NCBI GenBank assembly: GCA_012934845.2
Contig: WNNJ02002532.1
Location: 1-64,000, forward strand
Length of the DNA: 64,000 nucleotides
Reading direction: 5' to 3'
Source of the DNA: Pomphorhynchus laevis
Taxonomy: Eukaryota; Acanthocephala; Palaeacanthocephala; Echinorhynchida; Pomphorhynchidae
In this document: positions 22,640 to 33,359 of the stretch, one piece after another
Numbering within the stretch: position 1 is the first letter of the stretch
Layout: each line of letters begins with the position of its first letter
The notes under the pieces: generated by a model
The model's input: only the letters and a program-made list of their open reading frames with translations
Told to the model about the DNA's origin: nothing
Database searches by the model: none
Translations under genes and position numbers: made by a program

Positions 22640-23590
22640 CTTTAATCAAAAATTTGTTTAACAAGTTTATTATTAGTTTAAATAATTAAATATTTTTATA
22701 TAATATAATTAAGATAATTGTTATTCAAAATTTCGTCAAGATAATGGGTTTAATTAGCTTTTAACATTTTTGTAAGTTGCTTCCAATATCAATAACTGCG
22801 TACTGACGAGTTCTATTTTTAAATATGAATAATCACTATATAGATACAAGTCCTATTTTAAAGTCAACTAAGTCGTGACGAGTTCTATTTTTAAATATAA
22901 ATAATATTTTCATATTTGGAGTTGTGAAGCACGATCAAACACTTAGATCTTCGATTTATTTTGGTATCTTGAAAAATTTCGATAGCTGCTGCTAGCGAAA
23001 TAAAAATTAATGTGTTTAATCTTGCTCCAAAATTCTTAATTAAAAAATTTTTCAAGTCCAGTTTTTTTAAGTCAAATCATTGACTTCTGATAGTCAATGA
23101 AAATTGACTTTTGATAGTCAAGATATTTTATCACATAAAATATATGAAATATTATGGGATATGCATGATTTTTGATTTAAAATATCTAAAATATTCCATA
23201 AATGATTAAGTTCAATGCATTCTAGCATTTATATTACGAACTTAGAATCTTTAAACTTCTATGTTTGATTTATGTTAAAGGGTTGTTAACAAAATCCGTA
23301 TGTAGATGTTAAAGATTTTATTACCATCATTTTCGTTTTAAATACAAGATTTAAAAACAAGAACTAGTACGTTATGTAAAAATAAATAATTAATAGTTGT
23401 CTTGTTAAAATTGAACAAAAATAAAATAGTCATAATGTAATAAAGATTATTGAAAAAACAAGAACATGTTTTCATAATTTAAAACTAATTTATCCAATCT
23501 AAAAAGCGATTTTACTCTTTTTCAAATTTATCCCTATTAGGTAAATGACAATTTTACTTGTAGCAAGTAAAATCAATGTATCAAATTATT
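22640..23590. other. AT-rich spacer with a 73-bp imperfect tandem
   Basis: The block GACGAGTTCTATTTTTAAAT occurs at about 22804 and 22877. Around 22983-23008 a sequence GCTGCTGCTAGCGAAATAAA resembles the second half of the hammerhead-like motifs described elsewhere. No gene. Confidence 0.4.
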
Positions 23591-24225
23591 TGTTTCCGAT
23601 AAATTCAACTCCTTGTTCCTGCTACTCAGTGATATTCGCCGTATTCGTAGGTTGATCGATTTTTGCTTCTGTATTTTTCTTTTATCAGCCCTGTTATTTT
23701 CCCGAATAGATTGTTGCCTTAGCCTGTTCTCGAAATCTCCCAAAACTACTCTCCAACTCTCCAACGTATTGTAAACTCACCAGTTCAAGTTCTCCTTCGT
23801 CTCCACAGTTTTGAGCACATATCTCAACATATTTTCAATCTTTCCTGGCTTCCCACAATTAGCCATCGTGCCCAGTTTCGTTTGATTATCCTAACCCATC
23901 GTGTACTGCATCGCAATTCCCCTTCATACTTACATCTTCCATATCTCGATGAATCTCGTCCTGCTTCTTTAACCTTAAGATAATCTCATCCCCTACTTTA
24001 CACTCTAAATTATTCTACAAATTACCGCCTACGTTCCTTTTATGTTGCTGCTCATCTTGCTTGGAATTCGATACATTCGTACATCCGCTCGATTTCCTTG
24101 TTCATACTATTCAAAATTCGTCTGTGGGATTTTTTTATGGCTTTGATCATTTTCTTTATTCTTAGTGGTTTTCTTAGCGCGCCGTTGACACCCATTTGCC
24201 ACTCAAAATAAATCTCTTTTCGTAC
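23590..24225 (+). mobile_element. LINE B fragment 2 with 3' tail
   Basis: Post-palm RT region: LQRIVNSPVQVLLRLHSFEH, LPTISHRAQFRLI and NYSTNYRLRSFYVAAHLAWN. It ends with the family 3' tail (GCGCGCCGTTGACACCCAT, then TTTGCCAC and AAATAAA). Several stops. 5' truncated. Confidence 0.8.
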
Positions 24226-24229
24226 GTAA

Positions 24230-24600
24230 TCTAAATAGTGATTTTACATTTTAAACCCCCACAAGTCCAAAATAATGTGGATCCTCCCCCATCAACCTAA
24301 CATATCTCCTCTTATATTTTGCATCATCAATTATTCCCATAGTCCATAATCTCACTTTCATAGGCTCTCATTTCGATTATCACCTTTCCCTTAAACCCTT
24401 CGTCCGTGACAAGGTTCACTCGTCTAACTTGATTCTCCGTGACATCCGCCAAATCCGCCCCTATATTGACTTCCTTTTTTGTATTTCTCTTATTTCATTG
24501 ATTCTCTTTGTTAAAATTGATTACTGCATCAGCCTTTTTGCCAATTTTCCAAAATCCATCATATTACTCCTAAAGCATATAAAAGAATTTATTAAAAAAT
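24230..24600 (+). mobile_element. LINE B fragment 3
   Basis: Begins with the region after the RT catalytic block (PHKSKIMWILPHQPNISPL), matching 41850-41900 and 32560-32600, and stops abruptly near 24595 where the next element begins. It directly follows the tail of fragment 2. Confidence 0.7.
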
Positions 24601-24609
24601 AAATATTTT

Positions 24610-25600
24610 TCAATCCTTCATGGACACGGGTAGTACGGACAACTTAATCGATGCTTAAGTTGTGTCTGATATTGGTATTATGATTCACCATGTGATCAGC
24701 GAGTTTGGATGGCGTTGTCATCTCAATCAGCAACTGTTTGTTGTCAATGTTTGTTGATGTTCTAAATCATGGATCGTACTACGACAATTGCTGCTTCATT
24801 GTGCTGCATAAGTTGTGTACCAATAATTTTAGAACAATCATTATTTGCTCCTCATCAGTACGTTACCTCTAGTTTCGGAAAGAGCACCAATGGTTTATCT
24901 TAGCGTCTATCCAAACCGCTTCTACAATAAATATTAATCCTATCACACTATTTCCATGTGTTAACAAATGACATTCGACCAATTTGTATAAAATCGTGCC
25001 CCCAATCACAAGTTAAGTCCGAATTATCAAGGAAAAAGTAAATAAACTCCCCGAACAACGTATTGAAAAATGTTGTTCGCCGTGGAAAGCTCAAGTTATG
25101 ATTATCTCATGCAAAGAAAAGAAGCCACTAATGATTGTGGACTATTCGGGTACGTTAGCCGCTGCACGCTGCTCGACGCGTATCCATTCTCCATCATGAT
25201 TCAACTAATATCGCAGATGCGTCATACTCAGTTTTTCACAACTGTTGATATGTCCCAAGCATACTACCAAATCTCATCGTTTGAGAAAGACAAGCATTTA
25301 CGACTTTCGGGGCCGATGGAAACTTATACCAGTTCCGGACAATACTTTTCAGATTGACAAACCCTTTTTCCGTTTTTCATTTAGTAATGAATGAAATCAT
25401 TACTAATAATGAATCTGTGTTTTGCCTACTTAGATGAAATTATAATTTGCGGACTAAGTAACAAGGAACACGAAGAAAAATATAGAAAATTCTGCGAAGT
25501 TGCTCATCAAGTTAATCTTACTTTGGTCAGTGAAAAAAAAACAAATGTTAGATGAAGACAGATGTTTAAGAGGACGAACAATAGCGTATTTACATGTATG
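24610..25600 (+). mobile_element. Ty3/Gypsy-like retroelement fossil (protease and RT parts)
   Basis: Parts seen are a DTGS protease motif near 24630, RT blocks including LLDAYPFSIM and TTVDMSQAYYQISSFEKDKH around 25160-25290, and a YLDEIIICG-type catalytic block near 25430 with EHEEKYRKF after it. No long terminal repeats were identified. It is broken in many places and looks old. Confidence 0.7.
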
Positions 25601-26212
25601 TATTTTATAGCGTATTAAAATAGCATATTTTCAGTTCCGTATGGAACTGACTGCGACTTGAATGGATGTTTTTCATATCATCAATTCAAATGTAGTAGAG
25701 AGAAAGTAAAATGTATATAAGCGGCATTAGGAAATGAGTAAAAGCAACAATATCACCGTAATTCATAATCAGTCTAAATACTATTATAGAAAAATATCAT
25801 GAAGCAAATTGAAATGAAGAATTGAGAGAGAGTGCATTTTTATAAAAATGCATTTTTATTAAAAGAAATTTAGTGTATGATACATGGTTAAACTGCAATA
25901 CGCACTGTCATGTCCAGAGCTTATGCTAAATTCCCTCTAATAATTCAGATTAAGGGTAGTTCTGCTTTTTAAGATTTAAACACTGTTTAAGCGTGTGTTA
26001 AGGTGCCTATGGATGATTATCGAAGTCACGTAACTGATGAGATCCGTAAGAGCGAAAAGCGTCTACCATCGCTAAAGTTTGTGGTCACACATAGGATGAC
26101 TAGGAATACGTAGCGACTTTGAATATTGCGAGAATAATTCGGTTTTATTTCTTGGTCTGATGAAGATATATAGAATGCTGCCTGGTGTTTATGCCTCTTC
26201 ATGAGGAAAACA

Positions 26213-26215
<3 letters not shown>
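25600..26215. other. Spacer, no gene recognised
   Basis: Mixed AT-rich DNA. GTCTGATGAAGATATATAG near 26156 and AGGAAAACAG near 26200 recall Penelope 3' ends, but no stem is formed. Confidence 0.3.

Positions 26216-26308
<93 letters not shown>
26216..26308. repeat. (TA)n microsatellite, about 46 units
   Basis: Uninterrupted TA dinucleotides, immediately left of the inverted repeat that precedes a Penelope-like element. Confidence 0.97.
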
Positions 26309-26310
<2 letters not shown>

Positions 26311-26513
26311 TATTAAAGAATAAACTGGTGTTAAAGTACGAGCAATATTATTACGTTTCGGCTAAAGCCTTCGTCAGATAATTGTAAGATGTTGTAATCA
26401 AGATAATTGTAAGATGTTACAACATCTTACAATTATCTGACGAAGGCTTTAGCCGAAACGTAATAATATTGCTCGTACTTTAACACCAGTTTATTCTTTA
26501 ATATTAATATATG
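26303..26513. repeat. Inverted repeat with two outward hammerhead-like cores
   Basis: Arms of about 90 bp (26303-26393 and 26421-26513) are nearly perfect complements, with a short unique centre. Each arm has the hammerhead core: CTGACGA, a short stem with GGC and GCC, then GAAACG (plus strand 26437-26459; minus strand 26377-26355). Such cores occur in the terminal repeats of Penelope-like elements. The right arm leads straight into a Penelope RT. Confidence 0.8.
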
Positions 26514-27700
26514 AACGAATACAATAAGTATCCTGGTCGTCGGTGTCAAGTCTTTCCTAAAATATATATATACATTCCGGTCCGCAAGAGAAATTTCATA
26601 ATAACATATGCTGAGTTCATTCTTCGACACAGTTACTTAGAATTTGAAGGAGAGTATTTCCATCAGATTTCAGGCACGGCGATGGGAACACCGATGGCCC
26701 TAATGCATGCGACATTATTTATAACTGATGTGGAGGAAAGGTGGCTTGAATGCTCAGCAATACATGTTTTGCCGCTACATCGGCGATATATTCTTCTTCT
26801 GGCCTGACAGTGGAATCTCTCAAGATATTTAAGTCTCAAACGTCAGTCATGGAAAGTATAAAATTGAATTTTGTGTAGGACAAAATGTCGATTAGCTACC
26901 TGGACATATCGATTTTTCGAAGAGGTAAAAGTTTTCAAACCACAATGTATAGGAAAAATAGTCAATACACCTTCACATTCATGCAAAAGTTGCCATTTAC
27001 ACTCCATCAAACGCAATATAATTTTTAACGAAGGATTACGGGCTCGGAGAATATGTTCACTAAGAGATCTAGAAGATCATCTATCTACGATTGAGAGCGT
27101 ATTTAAATAAAGAGGATACCCTCTACTATGATAAGAAAACAGTTAACAGCGGTTAGGATATTGCAAAGGAAAAATACGATGAGAAAATACGGCCTCAAAT
27201 CCAGGTGGATCTGAGCCCTTAACCGATTCAACACTGACGAATATAGAACAAAATGCATGTAGTAGCTGCAATGACAAACGCTGCAAAACGTGCCCGGTTA
27301 TAACAAATTGCAATGCAATAAAAAGCAGTGTTACTGGAGGCATTGTTCATGTGAAAGCGAAGTGTAACTGCAAAACTAGGTGTATAACATATGTTGGAAA
27401 ATGCAAGCTGTGCAACAAGCAATATGTACGTCAATCAAAATTTTAATTTAGCGCGAAGATTAAACGTAATACGTTCAGATTTTTGAGCAGGAAATTCTAC
27501 CGACGGTGCCGTACGACATGCACTAGAACACAATGTGATCGACTGCATGCACTATGTGATAGTCCACAGTAATGAAAATGAAGAGAGTAGTCGACTTATG
27601 CTGGAAAACAAACTAATAGGAAGGCTTCACACAGAGTCAGATATAGGGTGTAATTCAGATCACATGTATGGTTATCCAGATGTAACGTAGTCACAATCTG
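26511..27700 (+). mobile_element. Penelope-like element, RT and GIY-YIG parts
   Basis: Parts in order are an RT segment with EGEYFHQISGTAMGTPMAL (the GTAMGTP block typical of Penelope RTs), a connector, a cysteine-rich linker CSSCNDKRCKTCPVITNC, a GIY-YIG-like region (CITYVGKCKLCNKQYVRQS) and a C-terminal part ending ENKLIGRLHTESDIG. This is the arrangement of the EN-bearing Penelope lineage. The N-terminal RT blocks are missing and the copy is broken. Confidence 0.82.
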
Positions 27701-28077
27701 CATTTATAAATTATCTTCATCTTAATTTTCATTGTTCACAATATTTGTAAAACTCATATTAAGACGATAATTTTGTGTTTTTAGCTCCATAAAAGAGCAA
27801 AACGTCTTATAATCTTGTTTTTGCACTATTGACTCCTTATTCTAATATTATGCAATATATTATTATTCTAATACATACCAAAGCCAAAAGGCTATTCAGG
27901 CAGAGTCCCCAAAAAAGAAGAAAAGCAAATAGTCAGTCAACGTAGCTAATTAGGGTATTCCAGTGGTAGTGTTGAATGGCGGCATTGTTCACGTATCCAT
28001 TTGTAGCATCGTGATTTAAACGTTCTCAAACTGGGGGCTGCAACGATTTCCTCAGGCAACGAATTCCATATGTTAAT

Positions 28078-29927
28078 TCATCTCCTCGAGAGTCTATACA
28101 CTTTTGATAATCTGCCAAATCCAAATTTATACAAGACTCTGCTATGCCCCCGCAACTTACCTACCCGCCTAGTGATTACATCGGTGGGATAATCCACCGC
28201 ATCATTCGACATATGCCATAGACATATCATTTCCAAGGATATGAACCTCTCACGTACCGACAACATCCCAATACGACTTAGACGTACATAATAGTCAATA
28301 CCACTTAAGCCAATACAGAGCCTCGATCCGCGCCTAAGAATAGACTCCAGGTCTAATAGTTCTTGCTTAGTGACAGGGAAACAAGCCTGAATGCAGTACT
28401 CCAAGTGTGGCCTGACGATGGAGATTAATAACCTCTTGAACATATGACAGCTTAACCTGAGGAATGCATTTTTAATACAATATAACGCCCTAGTAGCTTT
28501 ACCTAGAAAGAAGTCGGTGTTCAACTTTGTTTTCAAGGATCTATAAACAATAATCCCTAAATCCTTATGATGAGACACTTCCTTTAAAGACCATATCTCC
28601 AATAAAGTACCTTAGAGTTTCAATAAGGCGACCTAGTTGCATGATGACACATTTATCAACATTCAACCGTAGTCCGGTAGAATCGCACCACTTGATCAGG
28701 GAGTTTAGATCATTTTGTAACGATACTCGATCAGCAGGACTTCTAATGATCGACCAAATCTTTAGATCGTCTGCAAACGCTAGATGAGAGCATGATAAGC
28801 GGAGTAGCAGATCATTAATGAAGATTATAAAGAGCAGTGGGCCAAGGACTGATCCCTGCGGTACGCCAGAATTTATATTTACCGAATAAGAAAACACACC
28901 CCCATACAAACTCGAAAAGACCTATTCGATAGAAATTCCCTGACCCACTCACAAATATATGAATGAAGTCCATAGTGATACAGTAAAGACACTATGCCGT
29001 CGTGTGGTACCCTATCAAAAGCTTTCGAAAAATCAAGGAATACTGTATGAACCTGAAACCCAGCCCCCAGAGCATCAGCCCATTTTTCACGCGCAGTTAG
29101 TAGGTTAGTAAGGCATGAACGTCCGATCCTAAAACCATGTTGAGATTCAACCAATATGTGATTACGATCCAAATAATCCCTGATCTACTAGCAATGATTC
29201 TTTCTAAAAGTTTGCAGAATACGCTAGTCAAGCTAATGGGCCGAAAGTCCGCGCAAAAGCTAGCAGGATGCTTTTTGGGAATAGGCACCACAATTGCACA
29301 CTTCCAACGGTCAGGAATCCAAGATGTGTCTAAGCTATATCTGAAGAACATAGTTAAATCATTGCTCAGTTCGTTCGCTAGGGATTTGACGAAGAAGGGG
29401 GCAATATTGTCTTGTCCCGGAGATGTTAACGAATCGAGCTTCATAACCACGTTCAACACCTCATCCACTCTGAGTCGACGAACACAACACCGATGAGCAA
29501 CCGGAACATACTTCCAACTAAAGTCATGCAGTTTGGTAGAGGTCAAAGCCTGTATTAAGAAGCCATCAGCTAAATGTTGGGCGATTAGATACGGATCGGT
29601 CAAAGTTTCAGTTGGCGTTTGGATTAAGCTAATTGTGGCGACAAGTGTTCTGTTGTTTATTACATAAGACCAAAACCTCCTAGGATTCAAAGATGCATCC
29701 CTGGCGATACTATTTTCGTACGAATAGCGTTTCTGAAATTTTAGCCGATTGCATAAGTTCCGAGAGTCGATGTAGGCACGTTTTGAAGCAGGAGAACGCC
29801 TAAATTCGCGCCACAATTTGTTGCGGGATCTGATAGCATCAAGAAGCTCTCTGTCAAACCAAGGAGGATGCCCATGCTTGGACTTGCAGCCACGTAGCGG
29901 AGCAAAGATATCAGAAATTCGCTTCAA
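28078..29927 (-). pseudogene. LINE C2 reverse transcriptase and C-terminal domain
   Basis: Blocks: RNKLWREFRRSPASKRAYID (linker), GQDNIAPFFVKSL, VVPIPKKHPASFCADFRPIS, LTSVFCKLLERIIAS, SQHGFRIGRSCLTNLL, VFLDFSKAFDRVPHDG (block A), [20 protein letters not shown] (block B) and HLAFADDLKIWSII (block C, FADD). The C-terminal region LGKATRALYCIKNAF, SIVRPHLEYCIQACFP continues to 28078. Four overlapping frames are used, joined by small shifts. Confidence 0.9.
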
Positions 29928-29929
29928 TT

Positions 29930-30920
29930 AATCACTGAGCAGATCAAAGACTACTGGAACCTCCAAACCGAAGTGGATACGAAGACTATCACAGATACCT
30001 TTTGGGAAGCTTGCAGCTAGTTGACTAGCATCAACACCTACCCAACAACGTTTTTTAAAATTAGCGGTTTGTGAGGCCCTGTTGAACAGCGACAGTCGCA
30101 TAGAGAGTACACAGTCATCGCTATTGCCAATTGTTGCGTCATAACGAACACTTGAAACGTCACCCAAACACTTAGTAAAGACCAAATCGAGTTTAGAAGG
30201 CGTCCCTGTCACACAAGTAGGTTCTTTAATATGTTGAACTAGTAGCATCTCGTGTAACAGAAAGTCACTTAGTACTTTCCCAATTCCGTGAATTGATCGT
30301 GAATGACTATATTTCCAGTCTATTTGGGGGATATTGAAGTCACCCAGGAGCTAAATTTGAGGATACGAAGATAAACTCAGCAAATGTGGTTTAAGAAAGT
30401 CAAATCTTAATTCATAGGACGGAGAACAGGAAAGGACGCAGAATCGGGATCGTTGACCATTTATCAGTATAAAAGCAAGACATTCAAAGGAAGAATCAAT
30501 TTCGTCGCGAAAAGCATTGATATTCGATACCAGGAGACTATTTTGTACATAGGCGGCTACCCCACCTCCACGTTTACCACACGAGCGATCCGAACGTATT
30601 AGAAAATTGTCAGGGATGGCAACACAGTCATCCGAAATGTTAGAATGTAGCCATATTTCGGTTATACAAAATACATCAAAACGTCTCGAAGCAACTATGA
30701 ATTTAATTTCCGAGAACTGAGCCAGGAGACTACGAACATTTGAATAACCGATAAAAATGTTCGTATAATGGGAACATGTGACACGCTCGGTGACACTATC
30801 GAAGTCTACTAGTTTTCCTACACACGAGCCATCACTACTAAAGAGGTCTGACTCCACAGAAGTAAGGGATGCCACCGGACAGTCGGACGCCACTTGACCA
30901 CCCAAAAATTCCGGACACAT
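29930..30920 (-). pseudogene. LINE C2 APE-type endonuclease
   Basis: Contains IFIGYSNVRSLLAQF, FDVFCITEIWLHSNIS (catalytic Glu), SCGKRGGGVAAYVQ, LDLVFTKCLGDV and GNSDDCVLSMRL (SDH region, His changed to Asp). The frame changes between 30351 and 30248. It nicks DNA at new insertion sites in active relatives. Confidence 0.85.
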
Positions 30921-31030
30921 AGGTTGCCCTCACCACTTTCCAGCCGTCGATGCAGCTCGTTGAAAGCTTCGTGTCTTCTCAAACGATCTGCAGGAGATAA
31001 ATCACGGAGTATATGAAAATCAGAGCGCGA

Positions 31031-32365
31031 TTATCTAAATGCATGCTTGAGTAGGAAGTCAACATGATCTTTTGAGTCTAGAACGACTTTTAAAAGTCTA
31101 GGTCTATCTGAAAGTTTCTTGCCTAGACGAAAAACTCTTCGAACTTTAAGACTCTTCGCAACATCCACATCGCTCTGGAGAAAAATCTTAGAAAACACCG
31201 CGCGAAGATGCACAATATCGTCATCCAGTCTACTTTGGGGATTGTTACTGAGAGATTCTTCAACACCGCTCACGATAACGTTTAACACTCTTCTGGAGTT
31301 AAATTGTCTAGAGCTAAATTGTTTAGAGCTAGCAGACGGAACTAATGAAGAATGAGTCTCAGGGGTAATTGATGACCGTCGATGATTTGGGGGAATCACT
31401 GCACGTTGTTTATTATTTTGAAGGCTAACAATTTGTCGTAGATTATCTATAGGCCTAACGATAATCTGACTAGCCTTTGCAAGACCCTTAACGCTCTCAA
31501 TTAGCGGGGCTACTATAGGAGCAACACATAAACTGCAGCGGGGATGCAGTAGCTGCGGGTAAGCACAAGGACGCTCACTACAATCACTACCCAGAGGACA
31601 GTTTTGAGAACAATCACTGCCCGAGGAAGTGTTAACAGGAGTTGACAAATCAACATTCGCATGCGTGAAAGCGGAACATTTGTCATCTACATCAAGACCG
31701 ACGCTGCTCGAGTCCAATATATGGGGATGAACAATAGAATCCAAAACAAGAAGTTGTTTGAAGGAGTAATCCATCACATTAGTCTCATGCAATGCATCCC
31801 TAACGAAGCATTGAGTTGAATTGTTATTGAAGGGTATGATTGAACGATCGTTCAGTTCTAACTTCGACTGCTGCGTGAGAGAATGATTGAGTACATGAAT
31901 AGCATTATTGGTTCCTATCTCAGATCATTTTGGAGTGGCCGAAACATCCTCAATCCCTGACGACGAGCTGCTTGACTGTCTGAACGCTTCTGAACTCCTT
32001 TCTGGTTCGTTAATACTATGATCTTCCCCATCGTTGTGACTGTTTGAATCTGCGTTCCTTTTTAAAGCATTTATTGATACTTGCTCGTCACAATGTCCCT
32101 TGAACAATAAGGAGAGCAATTCGGAGGCACAGAACCCACAAACAAAATCCCTAGACAGTAGCGATTTCGTCAGACAGGATGGAACGTTGACAGTTGTCCA
32201 TATGTCGCATCCAGATCTGCTGCAAGAGACCTCGCGTTGCTGATACCCAGAGGAGGGGCTTGCTAATTTTGGTACAGTCTGATTGCGAGTACCGTTAATC
32301 TGCTGACTTGCCAAGCATTTTTTAGTTTCTGTCTTCTTTGTTCTTGTCATCGATTGTTGTTTCAA
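31031..32365 (-). pseudogene. LINE C2 ORF1: PHD-like finger and RNA-binding domain
   Basis: The first frame (32365-31925) holds CSRSGCDIWTTVNV followed by FVCGFCASELLS, a Cys-rich finger with Trp in the PHD position. The second (31792-31031) has CSLCVAPIVAPLIESVKGLA (short coiled region), a basic Ser-rich linker and a folded C-terminal domain: RVLNVIVSGVEES, then VRRVFRLGKKLSDRPRLLKV, resembling the RRM-type domain seen in other LINE ORF1 proteins. ORF1p binds the element RNA. The two frames are separated by a break. Confidence 0.75.
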
Positions 32366-32559
32366 CTCGCTTCGCTCGTTGTAATCGAATAATTGTGTGT
32401 TTAAGCTTGTGTGTTCGTTGGGCTTGCTTGTAAGTAGTTGTGTATTTAAGCTTGTATAAGTAGTATGTGTTTAAGTTTATATCTTTGAATGGTTCTTTGA
32501 ATCGAAAATTATGCTTGAACCCATCAAGCATAATTGAACACATCTCTTCGTTTTTCTCT

Positions 32560-33355
32560 GAATCCTAATAAATCTAAAATAATGTGGATCCTTCCTTGAC
32601 GCTCTGGATAAGAACCTTCCTCCGTATTATTAAATTTTACAACTCTTCCTATTGTTGATAATCTCGATTTCTTAGGACTCAATTTCGACAACCGACTTTT
32701 ACTTAAACCTTTCGCTAGAGATAAAGTACGATCATATACGTTGACTCCGCAACCTCCGTCAAATTCGTATATTGATCGATTTTCCTTATCGCATGATTCA
32801 TATATTCTCTCATTTCCTAGTGACTTGATTACTGTCTTTGCCTATTTTCCAACTCACCTAAATCCACTCTTCTTTCACTACAACGCATCATCAACGCAGC
32901 CGTCCGAATTCTCAGTCTTTGCTGTTTTGATCATACATCCCACCATATAGTGTCTCCCGATTTGCCTATCATTTATTGTCGTGTTCAAATTCGTCTTCTT
33001 CTCTTTGCTTTCCGCCTTGTGACTTTTCCTACTTCTTCATATATCTATCTTTCTTTTCTCGACAATTCTCGTCCTGTCTACTGTTCCTTGCGTTCCCGTA
33101 ATGCCCTTCTTTTACATGTCCCAAACTACTCTACCTCTTTTGGCCTCCGCTCCTTCCTTGTGACTGCTCCTCTTTCGTGAAATCATCTGCCCATTCATAT
33201 ACGCCAATCAATCTCAATACCGTTCTTCAAACACCAAATCCGATCCCATTTAAACAATCTAACTAATTTATCTGTATTACTGTTGCTGTTTTTTGTTAAT
33301 TAGTGGACTTGTAAGCGCGCAGCTGGCACACATTTGCCACTTTAAATAAATTATT
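32560..33355 (+). mobile_element. LINE B fragment 4 with 3' tail
   Basis: Starts at the sequence coding for NPNKSKIMWI-like residues and runs through the post-palm region (LPIIYCRVQIRLLLFAFRLV, NYSTSFGLRSFLVTAPLS) to the family tail: GTAAGCGCGCAGCTGGCACA, TTTGCCAC, AAATAAA. Several frame breaks. Confidence 0.82.
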
Positions 33356-33359
33356 ATTA

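Larger units (their letters stand above)
17500..22640 (-). mobile_element. LINE C copy 1 (CR1-like), interrupted twice
   Basis: The minus-strand order is 5' UTR (to about 22460), ORF1 with a PHD-like finger (22445-22140), endonuclease (21792-20250), linker (20112-19863), reverse transcriptase (19251-17993) and C-terminal region to about 17544. The 3' end carries the hairpin AGCC TTAC GGCT. It is interrupted by a LINE B fragment (20983-21504) and a deleted MULE (19233-19861). It pairs with copy 2 at 27880-32560, with the same domain order and a similar 3' hairpin. It is inactive, with frame changes. Confidence 0.88.
27880..32560 (-). mobile_element. LINE C copy 2 (CR1-like), nearly complete
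   Basis: Minus-strand order: ORF1 with PHD-like finger (32365-31925) and a second ORF1 part (31792-31031), endonuclease (30920-29930), linker, reverse transcriptase (29927-28565) and C-terminal domain to 28078, then a 3' UTR whose end carries AGCC TTTT GGCT near 27885-27897. It is the fullest LINE in the window and resembles copy 1 at 17500-22640. Only a handful of frame changes separate its pieces, so it is younger than copy 1 but not active. Confidence 0.92.
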
